Assembly: GCA_963556195.1 (NCBI GenBank) | Contig: OY744551.1 | Location: 12,527,596 to 12,591,595 of the forward strand | DNA length: 64,000 nucleotides | Direction of reading: 5' to 3' | Origin: Sepiola atlantica | Lineage: Eukaryota; Mollusca; Cephalopoda; Sepiida; Sepiolidae | Part shown: piece by piece, positions 20,067 to 33,054 of the stretch | Layout: each line of letters opens with the position of its first letter | Position numbering within the stretch: the first letter of the stretch is position 1 | Notes under the pieces: model-generated | Database searches by the model: none | What the model was told of the DNA's origin: nothing | The model's input: the letters and a program-made list of their open reading frames with translations, nothing else | Made by a program: the position numbers and the translations under genes

Positions 20067-21333
20067 CTATAATAAAACACGTGGATATTTAAGTGATCAT
20101 TAAGAGTCAAAATAATTGACAGACTATTTAAAATGTATTCAACGTTTCGTTTCTTATTTCGTCAAAATAATATTATGGTATGGGGGGGGGGGGCAATGAA
20201 AAAAGTATATGGAAAGTGTTTCAAACGTAATGCACACTACTCATGGAAAACATTGCATTACTTTCAGAAAGCATTTCTCTTAGAAGAAATTTTTACAGAG
20301 GGTACCATAATTACTCAAGAACAGGAAAATAGAGAACCGAAAGAAGGACTCCACCAGTGACACTACTCCCAGAATGCATTACTTTGAGAATACATTGCTC
20401 TCAGAGACCATCACTCTATAAAAAGATTACTTTTTGAAATTGGTAATCTTCTTTGTTCTCAACACGATAGACTTGACATTAAACAACTCGAAAAGGGTTG
20501 TATGCCGTAAAACAAAACAACCAACACGATAGAACCTCAGCCACCACTTTTGCGTATCTTTTTGTAAAGAAAATAAAAAGGAGAAAAAAGGTTTTGATTT
20601 TTAAAGAATAAGATTGAATAATGTTAGGGCATGCGGTGACCATCTGATTGAGCGGATCGGCCCTCTCTGATCTCAGGCTGAAGTAAAAGTCGAAGCAGAA
20701 ATAAGTCACCGAGATCTCGTTCTAACGCATCACGAGTCGCCACTCACTTCTTACAAGTAACCTTGTTTTGGGGCGAGGGGTACCCTTCATTCAACGCAGA
20801 AGTGACGATGGAATTTGTTTGGAATATAATTAATAGTCGCTTTCCACTCCAAAATAAAATAACATTTACTGTGTCACTGGAACCGTCCCACAAAATATGT
20901 AATTCCTTCTCACCACAGGAATATTTAGTACAAGACCTAAAGGCTGGTGATAGGAAAAGTCAGCGCACTCGAGGTGATACACTCTCGCCCCCATAAACAT
21001 AGCCTGAGCAACTTTGACGCCATTTCCCGGTGCGCACGCCTAAAGCAATTGGAAATAAACAAACTCCTTAAAAAGAGAGGATAACGTCTCCAAGGGGGCA
21101 CCTCCGAGGAATTAACAGGACCATACCTCATAAACCTAACCCTAAGTTCATCCTGACAGAAAATGGTCAATGCCTCAGCTGATTACCATGTTTAATGACG
21201 TATACTCTACTGGCACCCCCTCGGCTAGATTTCACCATTTGGCGATTTCTTGCCTTACATCAAGGATAGTCATACCCAGCGTGGAGCTATAGGAGTAAAT
21301 CAATCTATTACGTCCACGAAAGAACATAATATG

Positions 21334-21416
<83 letters not shown>

Positions 21417-24400
21417 AAAATATTTCCACTGTTAGAAAGAAAATTTAGAAAATCTATATAAAAACTAATATAGTATTTAAATGTATATATTTCCGGAAAA
21501 TACAATAGAAGTCGTCTCAAATCTCTAAATGCATCTCTAAGGCGGCTGTGAGGAACGAAACCCCCTTTAAAGTTTTAATATATCAAATTTTTATTAAATT
21601 TAAATCATGTCTATTGAACATTCCAGATATAACTCAAAGTGATCCTAAATCCCTTCAGTTCCATCGAAAGAGAGCTATGAGTACCGAACCTTCTTTAAAA
21701 CTTCAAATATAAACTGAGTTTATGAAATTTAAACAATATGTATAAAATTATTCGGTGAAGACAATGGAAGTGGTCTAGAATTTCCACGTTTATTTTTGTG
21801 TACTAAATCTCTACGTGCCCCTCTTCCCAATTGAAGTATGGGACATTACTTTAAATATGTGTATTCCATATTATTGAAATTTAAACAATATGTATAAGAC
21901 ACTGATTCAGAGATTTTTCCAATATTTCATTTTTCTACTATATTAGTTAGAGAAACGGGGGGAGGGTAAAGTAATATGGTGCATAATAGTGCTCCTCCTT
22001 CAATCTTAAACAACGACGATTTGTTTTACTAGGAAATAAATAAGACAATCCCATATATATAAAAAAAGTTATATTAGTTATAAATTTTCGCAGGTCTAGC
22101 TTCTGTTACTTCACTCCCTGAGTCGATTTCAGTCAAAGTATTATATAGTTATCGCAAGAGTCCAATGTATAATTAAATAGGAATGATACAACAACAGAAA
22201 CTATAAACTTTTTATAATCGATTCTTACCTGGTCTCCCATGAAAAAATGGCTTCCACCGTTACGCATGCTCAAAGTCCTCTCCAGGAAAGGAAGGACCCT
22301 ATTACACGTGTTCATATACCTCCATTGCATGTAATTCTGAAAATAAAAATAGAATATATGCATATATTATATATCGAAAGTCGTATTTTCCGTCGTTGTG
22401 TCTTTTCGGCTAAAAGTCAGAAACTACAATAGTTACATGTACAAAAATAACAAGCCGCGCGTGCGTGGTCCCCCTCTGTATGTGACTCGATGTAGCGAGT
22501 GTAATATTCAATAAATTTGAGCAATTTGGGGCATTTTAAACCCCCACTTTACTCCCTGAGGGCGCGAACCAGAATTTTTCTGTGGTCAAGAATGCTCATT
22601 CCATATCCAGAACTATTGCCTCTACATTTTGGCCAAGTTTCAGAAAAATTGAATGGATGGATCAAACGTTATTGGAGACTAGGGTAATTTTTTGCTTTTT
22701 TGGGGGCTTTTGACCCCCTGGGGCGCGAACCAGATTTTTTCCAAGGTCAGCAGTACTTATTTTCTATTATGAACAATTGCCTCCACATTTTAGCCAAGTT
22801 TCAGAGAAATTGAATGGATGGATGAAAAGTTATGGGCCAAAAAATGTCAGTTTTTGCAATTTCGGCGCCTTTTGACCCTCTGGGGGGCTAAACATATTTT
22901 TCTTTCAAAAATCAGAGAATGTCACTTTCTAACCTGACCGAAGTTACAACTTCATGCAAAATTTCAAAGAAATTCAATGGATGGTTGCTGAGAAACATCC
23001 GGACGGACGGACATTACTTAAAACATAAGTCAACATCAGTTTATGTAATTTTGTTATATTAATTCGCTCGGGGTACACAGTAACCAAATTAAGGCATAGA
23101 AAGGGAAGACCAACTTGCTCATTCATTATTGTTTGTAGCTGTTCTAGAAATAAAGATATAAAACTAGGTCTAAAAAATGGTATTCACGTAACGGAAGCCA
23201 TATCCTAAACTCTGCTTTTCTTCTTTGTTCGAAAATGTTTCCCTGATAATGAATAACAACAAATAGCCTAAATATTCCAACTTGGATTCAAACCAAGAAT
23301 TGACCAAATTTGGCATCTATTGAGAGATAGGCCAACTATTTTTCAGTTACCTTAAATGTTAGTGCAGGAGCATTGTCCTTTGATATGCCATGTTTTCTCA
23401 TATTTCTAACTGCTAAATACGCCAGTTTTTTAAATTAATTTACTCATCATTCCATATCAGTTTTCAACATTTTCAGCTGTCAATGCTCCTCACACGAGTG
23501 TGTCTCCGTTTTCATGTTTTTCCCTTGTTTTGATACACATCTGTAGGTATCTGTCACGTGATCGTCGTGGGTATTACTAGAAAGACAACATATTGATGAA
23601 TCAGACCAGGTAACGTTCTTAAACTAATTGATTCATCATCTCATATGAATTTTCAGCTGTAAATGCTGTGCATGATTGGCGGTTGGTACAAATTGGCAGA
23701 CATCTGTCACCAGACTGTCTACTGCAGCTTTCGAGGTCATCACTCGAAAGACAACATCGCGATTCATCAGACGAGATAATATTATCAAACTTCCTCGTCA
23801 TTATAAGAAACAAATATACTTCGATCAATATTGTTCTCCCTCTTTTTGCGTACCTTTTTGAAGTGAATCAAATTTATTTCATTCTTCCAAATATTGCCTT
23901 TCTTGAAAGTGGATTCCTATTTGTGGTTTCAAATTGTTTTGAACGATCCACAAATATGTTCTTCTGATCGTTCAAAACAGTCGTTCAAAATAGTCGTTCA
24001 AAACAGTCGTTCAAAACAGTCGTTCAACACAGACTGATTACTCTTGACTAGAAGAAGTATGGCGGAAAACACCGATTTTCTTGATACCTTTTTTCTTATT
24101 ATTTTAAAGGAATTCGCTGCAGAGTTGATGACGTTATTTCCACCTTTTTGTGCTTTATGCGATCAAGTATTCAATTTTTAATCAATTTGCCTACCCTATC
24201 TCTCTTTTTGTTTTCTCATTAAAATCTTGTTTTTCATACACAAAAAGCATAAAATTGTAAAATTCTAACTGCTTCCTATTGTCGTTACTGGTAAGTATCC
24301 GAACGAAGCGTTATCTTTTAAGTTTCATTGATAATATTTGTTATGTAATATTCGCTAATTACATGCAGCACACGGAATAATCACGTTTACATACCGGTTT

Positions 24401-26231
24401 CCGAAGTTAAGCGACGCTGAACCTGGTCAGTACTGAAATGCGTGACTATTTGGAAATACAAGGTGCTATATGTGCTCTCTTCTTATCTCGACATTGTTCC
24501 AAGTCGGCCTGAACTTCTCCTTGCCAATGGATTTAAGCAGTGCTGACCCAAGAGAGGAGTGGACGAACATTGCGCAACACTTGCTTCGCAATTACACGCA
24601 GACACCCTTACAAGGAGTATACATTGTCTTTCAAAACTGAACGACGGTCATGACATGCAAAAACGCGTTATATCTATTTCCTCATGGCTTATTTGTTGAA
24701 CATGTATACGTCCATACGATACCCTGAAACTCTTGAAGATTAATAGGATGAAGGTTTTTTCTTACACTATTATTAGAGGACATCATGTCTCCCTTATTCA
24801 TGGCAGGTGTACACATGTCAGGACTCATCATACCAGGACTCGACATGCCAGAGCTTGAACTACCAGGACTCGACACACCAGAACTGCTCATCATAGAATT
24901 CTGAAAAAACAAAAGTGATATACATGACTATTTAAAAAGGATGAACCGATTTTGTCACACAAATAAAATCAATTGTAACTTCCAAAAAAGTCACAACAAA
25001 ATATGCGTCATTTGTTCACATAATCTATTAATTAAAGCTAATTATAACAATTTAAACAGATTTTTAGAACATAACTCAATCCCAAACTAAGCATATTTTA
25101 GCATGTATTCTGTGTTATTGAAGTATATATGAAAAGTTTTACGGAAAACCGTTTATAAACTCACATTTAGTTTAATAATACTTTAAACCTAACTCTTGCA
25201 TTTTCGGAAAATACTAATGACTGTAATTCAACTTATTTGCTCAAAATCCATTTGTGGCCATTATCGCGCAATGTGGAAGAATAGTTTTTTTTCTCGTAAA
25301 GTCTAGAGAATCAAGTTTTCTGTGCCAATGTTTATATAAGTTCACGAAGATAATTTTTCAAAAACTTATAACCAATTTGTGAAATTCAAATGACTAATGC
25401 TATTACAGTCCTAATGCTGGCATACTCTCTCTCTCTCTCTCTGCATTGTATTTGATTAACAAAGTCGTTCATTCACGATATTTATCTCCCTTTATTTAAA
25501 ATGGCGATTTCCATTTATGATGGATAAGTGTTTAATAGACGCCTTTAAAAACAGAAATTTGAATTGCAAAATATAAAAGAAAAATTGAAATAGTCAGTTC
25601 TAAACTAAAGGGAATAACAACACAAACAGTAATACTATTTACACCGTAATTGGAGAGGGAAAGAGAGAAAAGGAGTGGAAAAAGATATATATCACATTCA
25701 CTTCCTGCCACTGACTTCTCTCAGCCCGGACCTTGGTCGAGTGCTGTAAGCAGCCACGGCTACTACTTTTTCTCATCAGTCCATCATGTCTACCCAATAT
25801 TTCGATGTACTTGCATATTTTTCTTAAAATTATCATCCTGAGGAAGTCTTACAAATAAAGACGAGACGTTGATGAATATATAAAAAAATATCTCTTGGTT
25901 TTTCCTTTTTCATTTCCCATTACGTCGGATTACTCTCATCCTTCCTTTCCCATATATATATCTTCGTTGTAATATAGTAAGAAAAATCCTAGCAGAGTGC
26001 TCGATTAATTGAGAATTAAAGTTATAAATTAAAAATTAAGAGCGTAATATTTATTTATTTTGGTACAGAAAAAATAGTACAACATTCGTACCGTCGGTTT
26101 CAAGCTCAGAAGGACTTAACCATCCGGCTCTCTCCAGTCATCAGATGACAACAGAAACTGGGGAGAGCTGGATGGCTAAGTCCTTATGTGCTTGAAACCG
26201 ACGGTACGAATGTTGTACTAATTTTTCTTTA

Positions 26232-26281
<50 letters not shown>

Positions 26282-29200
26282 GTGTGTGTGTTTATTTAGG
26301 CAGCATTCTTTCATTTAAGCAAACATTGTAAAAAATAACAAAATACTTCCGCTTAATTATACTTGTTTATTTTTTCAACTTTTCTCATGAGCTTTTTTTG
26401 TGTTAAAATAAAAAAAAAAGAATTGTTGTATGTTTCAAATATATCACGAACGTTTTTGATTATTCGTTGGATAATCTTCAGGGGACAAACGTAAATGACA
26501 AAAACGCTGGAAAAAAGAAGATAATTTCAAAAGGCACCAAGAACGCGCACATAAAGTCAGTTAAACTTAAAAGAACGGGCACGCTATTTCCAAGAAAGAC
26601 GTTTACAATTACAATTCCGGGACGCCAGAATTAGTGTCACAAGATAAAATTGTATTACGTTAAGCATTTTTAAATAGTGTTACTGGGTTCATACGTAATG
26701 TTATTAATCCTGGGTTGATGGGTTTTAATTTATCTCTTTTTTGTTTCATTTTACGTCAGTCGAAGTTCTCAAAAATAAAGGGTCTCATCTTGCGGCTAAC
26801 ATTTTATCTCTACATAAAATTCATAGATATTCGAATATTTCATTAAAGTTCTCCTGTATTTCATAAACATTTAGTTAGTAAAGAAGGTTAAAACATTAAT
26901 TTTTCTCTCCCCAAATGAACAGTTTACTATGTTGTAGTATATTTTTCTTGTTGTCTCTTGGTCTTACCGGATAAGAATTCATCTAGTCTGGTGGAGTATC
27001 AATCTACGCGCTGTTACTTGAGGTAACATTACTTGGAGAAGGTGGCCCATTCCTAGTATAGTCTAGTACAGGGGCGGCAACCATCCGGCCCGCGGGCCAT
27101 ATCCGGCCGCGAAGGCTTAGCATCCAGCCCGCCACCCTGTTATGCTTTATTATTGCAATCCGGCCCGCGGATCTGCCAGTAAAACTCATATCCTTTCGTG
27201 ACACAGACGTAAAAGTAGGTTTCAATTAAGATTTACAGCGGGTTAAAAATGTATAAATATCAGCAAGCGATGATGCATGTATATTTCATTTTTCTTTAAC
27301 TATTAATTTCAAATCTTTGGCCTGAGATAAAAATAGAAAAAAAGAAAGAGGGAGGCAAAGAGGAAACGAGAGACGAGGAAAGGGCATGAAACAGAGAATC
27401 TATGTGAGGTGTGTCAAAACGAATGCTGGATCAACTTGCTACTTCCCCCGTCATTATTTTTTTTTATTCCAAAATGGCTCTTTTATAACATCACACACAG
27501 AAGTCTCTTGAGAAAAATATCAGATTTGTAGAGTGTTCAATGCAATTTTTGTACAATTTATTCATGTAAACAAAATATAGTAATTCTAAGATTTCGTTTT
27601 TCACTCCGGCCCGCGATCTCCTTCCAAAAGTTGCATCTGGCCCTCACTCTGAAAAGGTTGCCCGCCCCTGGTCTAGTATATAGCTATGTCGAGGGGATCT
27701 TATGTGGGCTTCGAATACGGATATTTTGAATACAACCCCTTGTATGAGAGACCGACAACATTCGCGGACAGTGTTTAGTAGTAATTCAATAAGATAGCTT
27801 CCAGTATGTTATTAAAATTAGTTTCGGAATTTATTATTTTCGTGTTATTAACCTAAACCAGAGGGGGGTAGTTATAGTTATGTAGATGTTGGTAAATTGA
27901 GCTATTTATATAGCGAACATATATAAGCTATTTTTTAATTTAATGTTTTATTTAATAACTTAACTGGCTTTCCAAACTCACCTTTTCCCGAGCGCAATTG
28001 GTGATTCAACGGGTCACATTTTTTTTCTCGCTATAATATTATACTTATATTCGACTTCATGCATATTGGCACAGGGGATAGTTGAAAACAATCCCCCCAA
28101 AATGAAGTACCCTCATGTCGTTTTCTCCAAACTTTGTGTTTTCAACATTTCTGTGACATGTTAATACCTGAATCTTTCATTTATCCAAACTCTTGCATAT
28201 ATGCTAAATGGAAATTCACTTTTGGAGATCTCATATTATTGCGTTTGTTTGATTGTTTTTTTTTGTGTTATTTTACGACATATCAACACTTTTTAGATTA
28301 GTGAAAACCAAATCCAGTAATTTTGATAAACGAAAATTTATGTCTGAAATTTGCTTATAACTTTTTAATATATTAATCAGTCAGAACTTACTAAGGCCAA
28401 AAGCCACTCGAGGATAAGGCTTTATAATATTTTCAGTTGGATGATGAACTATATTATGAGAAAGTTGGAAACGATGATTGGAAAGGGTAGAATTCGTTTA
28501 CTTAATAGTAATACGCGATAACTATTTTTTTAAATTAGCTTTAAAGACGACCATGTGGTAGTCAGAAGTTAAGTAATCCCGTGATATTGTGAAGTTATTA
28601 GACCCAAACTCTGCTCATGGAAGTTTCGTATAGTTTTAGGTACACCGAGGAAATAATCAAAAGTGTTTGTTGTGGTTAGAGTTAGACAGTTCTTGCTGTG
28701 AATGTTTTACAGGCGTTACCAAATATTGGAGCTTAGTTGATAGATGACTCAAGACAAGAAACACACTTTTCATTTATTAACATGAGTATGTTATCAAAAT
28801 AGTTAGATTTAACATTTTAAAATGATTCGTTATTAACTGACTTACCCTGAAGCGACCGTTCTTCTCGTGGAAGTACCTCATGTAATCGTGCATGATTTCA
28901 TAGAAGCAATCAGCGATGTAGTCGATCCTGAACATGTCCATGTTGTTTTTGCCATAAAAACCTATTAAAATATATATATATATAAAGATCCAAACAAACA
29001 TAGAATATTTAAAGTTGTATCTATTCAATGTCGAAGTTTAGAGTTTAAAATACTACAAAATCTTTCATATACGGAGTGTCACATATCCGGAGTGCCATAT
29101 ATCCGGAGTGTCACATATCAGGAGTGCCACATATCCGGAGTGTCACATATCCGCAGTGCCACATATCCGGACTCTCAATGTACATATATATTTTGATATT

Positions 29201-30448
29201 AAGAGGGCCTCTTTGTTTAGAAATGTTTCAGATCAAAATTGCTGATTTGTATTATTTTGATTTTTCGGACTATTGTTCTCATTTTGAATGTAATTCTTCC
29301 CAACGTTTCGGCCGATATAAACCCCAATTATGTCAAATTTGGGTACCTATACCGACTTTCTTCAAGGGTTCAGTTCAAAAGTTCACTATAAATTCTTGAG
29401 TTCTCATAGTATTCATTCTCACAACGTTTCGACCGATGTAACCTCCGACCTTCTTCGGGTACGTCTTGACGAACTCGGGTATCTTTATGTTGCCTCGGAT
29501 ATCTGAGCGTAATTCTAAACGGAACCCTTTATTTAATCCACAGGTGTAGCTTGCTCTCGTTCTGCCAACTATGACTGGGTAGAAGTTTTAAGTAATTCGT
29601 AATTGTATTCTTAGTATCGCCCACACTGAGGATTGAACCTTCAACCTCCAGAAGACTGTCACTTAAAAATGATTATCATTTCGCACTTTTCTCAGTTACG
29701 CCACGGATCCCTTTCGAAATTCCATGCAGATTCCCGAATTAGTTGTGAGAACCCCATCCAAAATGATAATAGTAGTCCGACTAATCCTAATAATACGAAA
29801 GAATTAATCTGATGTCCAATAACATCGATGGAATGTCCTTTAATAACATAAAGAGATTCGACATTTTTGAAAACTTTTTTTTACCAAATTTGTTTTTTAA
29901 TAAGATTTTTAAACTTCTATCCTTATTATTACGGTATTACGTTATCGTTTTTTCAGTAATTTATTAATTGAACCAAACTGTTATAAAATTATAACTAACA
30001 TCGAGAAAAGGAAGTCTTTTTGTCTAGAAAGTTTGACCGAGAGAATACAAAAGTTGTTTACGATATCAGCAGGCAGGCTCATACAGAGAGTAAGTAAAGA
30101 TTCATGAGAATACTGCAATCTGATGTTCAAGCTAAGAGAGGCATTTAAGAAACAGTATGCGAAGTGTATTATTACTTTCAATACTGTTTTCAATATTAGG
30201 ATATTTTACATTATTGTATTTTTCTATCTCAATATATATTCGATTAATAGTGAATAAAAAATAAATTTGTATATAATTTTAAGGATAAAGGATTAATCTG
30301 GACTATACCAGATCGATACTTACCGAATTCACGGGCCAAGTACCTGGCAATGGCCATGGTTTCGGGCATCCTCATGCCACCGTCCATCTCCAGACAGGGG
30401 ACACGCATACCGGGCATATCTGAAATAAAGATCGTAGATATAGGTGAT

Positions 30449-30528
<80 letters not shown>

Positions 30529-30858
30529 ATATATATATATGTATATGTATATGTAATATATATGGTAGTTTGGTAGTTTGGTAGTTTTGTTTTACGGCAT
30601 ATCAACCCTTTTTGGGTTATTTAATGCCGAATCTGGTCATTATAGTAAAAGATTTATGCTTCAAGTTCTAAAAATAAAATAAAAAAGGGGAGGGAGAAAG
30701 GGAGAGGGGCTGTTGTTTTTGTTTTTGGTTTTGTAGAACATAATTAAGTTTTACAAAAAAAAAAAAAAAAAACGTCAATGTAGGTGAATTTCGTCTCAGG
30801 GAGCCACAGGGCAGCCTGATCTGGTATCACCAGTGTAATATATATGTATATGTATATG

Positions 30859-30935
<77 letters not shown>

Positions 30936-30968
30936 TATGTAATATATACATATGTATATGTATATGTA

Positions 30969-31002
<34 letters not shown>

Positions 31003-31073
31003 TTATATGTAATATATATATATGTATATGAATATGTAATATATATATATATATATATGTATATGTATATTTA

Positions 31074-31109
<36 letters not shown>

Positions 31110-32003
31110 GTATATGTATATGTAATATATATATGTATATATATATATATGTATATGTATATGTAATATATATATATATGTATATATACATGTATATGTA
31201 TATGTAATATATATATATATGTATATATACATGTATATGTATATGTAATATATATGTATATGTATATGTATATGTATGTATATATATATATATATGTATA
31301 TGTATATATATGTAATATGTATATGTATATGTATATGTATGTATATATATGTATATGTATATGTATATATATGTAATATATATATATATACATATATAAA
31401 AGGAGAATGTAGTTTGCTTGAAGCATTGCTGGTAAATGTAAGTGTAAATTAGTCGTCCAAGGCTATAGCAATTCGATGTGGTTGCCGTGAGATGGAAAAG
31501 TGAAAAGAAGTAAACGCAGGGAGAGAGTGAAACTCAAAACGATTTATTAATAATTTCACGAAAACTGATTAAATACCAAATAGTATTTTTTTTTTTTTTG
31601 TAAGTAACAGATCGGCAAAGGGTAATCTTAAATTTTCGAAAGAACAACTTTCATTATCAGAAGACAACAATAGAAGACCGAGAGGGTCGGAAAAACGTGA
31701 AAAAACCGGTGTCAGATCATCGTAAAACAGGGGAAAACAATTGGCAGTAGGAACGCAGAAAACGTCAAAATTCCATTAAGCAATCATATAACTAAGGTTA
31801 AAACATTATAAACATTAGTTTAGTAATATGCCAATTTTTTAAATTTTATTATGTTTCATTTTACATTGATGTCTATACAACTATGTATTTGGTATAGAAC
31901 TTTGTAGTAGTATATCTCACAGAAATGTCATGTCTTTCCGACATGTGAAAAAATAAAAATAATAAAATAAAACCATGGTTATTAGAACATAATATGAACC
32001 TGA

Positions 32004-32085
<82 letters not shown>

Positions 32086-32265
32086 GTTATAATGAAATAA
32101 ATTCCAGGAGGAAATCCGAGTACGAGAGCTACTTGTAATAAACAGAGCGAGAATAAAACAAAATATAGTAACACGGAATTACGTAATTACATAATGACGA
32201 TTATTGAAATAAATACCACAAGGTTTAAATAAATTATTGCACCGATGATTATGTAATTTCGTGTT

Positions 32266-32316
<51 letters not shown>

Positions 32317-33023
32317 TAGTATAATATATAAATAATTAGGTAAAATAAAGTTATGCTATAGATATATAGTTTTAAATTAGTATTTACGCTAAATGTAAGA
32401 ATGTAAACAAAAAGATCACAACATAAGAAAGAGACATACACAACCAACACAAATAGATAGATTATATCAATAGTCACATATACGTTTCCGAAAATATCTT
32501 TATATATAATTGGCCAATGTTCGGATAATCCTGAAGCATTGTAGACATATTGTTAATGTAACGTAAATGTCACCGTTTGGCGAAAAATCTATTCAAGAAA
32601 ATAATTATATTCGTAATACAACTTATCTGTTAATTCGCAATCGAAGAAACGTAAGTCGGCATTTACCTTCATTTCATTAGATTAGCAATCTACGTAATTC
32701 TCAGAGGGAATTAATTAAAATTATTTTACGGATTAATTAGTCTTAATTGTCAATAAATAAATATTAAATAAATAAATGGGTGATTTTTTTTTCTAATTCT
32801 TTGACTTTAATTAAGACAAGCCATTTATATAAGACATGGGTGTATAACGGTTTATACACCCGATCGATAAGTTAAAATTTACCACAGCAAACAAGCAGCT
32901 AAAAAACAGCAACTTAATAAAAGAAGAAAATACGGTGTACTTAAAAAATAGAGAGATTAATTAAACATTACCGGATGTACCTACGAAAATACTATGCCAA
33001 ATATTTGCATGCCACAGCCATCG

Positions 33024-33054
<31 letters not shown>

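Noticed and set aside
30827..31426. 199-codon minus-strand open frame
   Set aside because: It is a Tyr/Ile/Thr translation of the TATATG/TA array with no other support.
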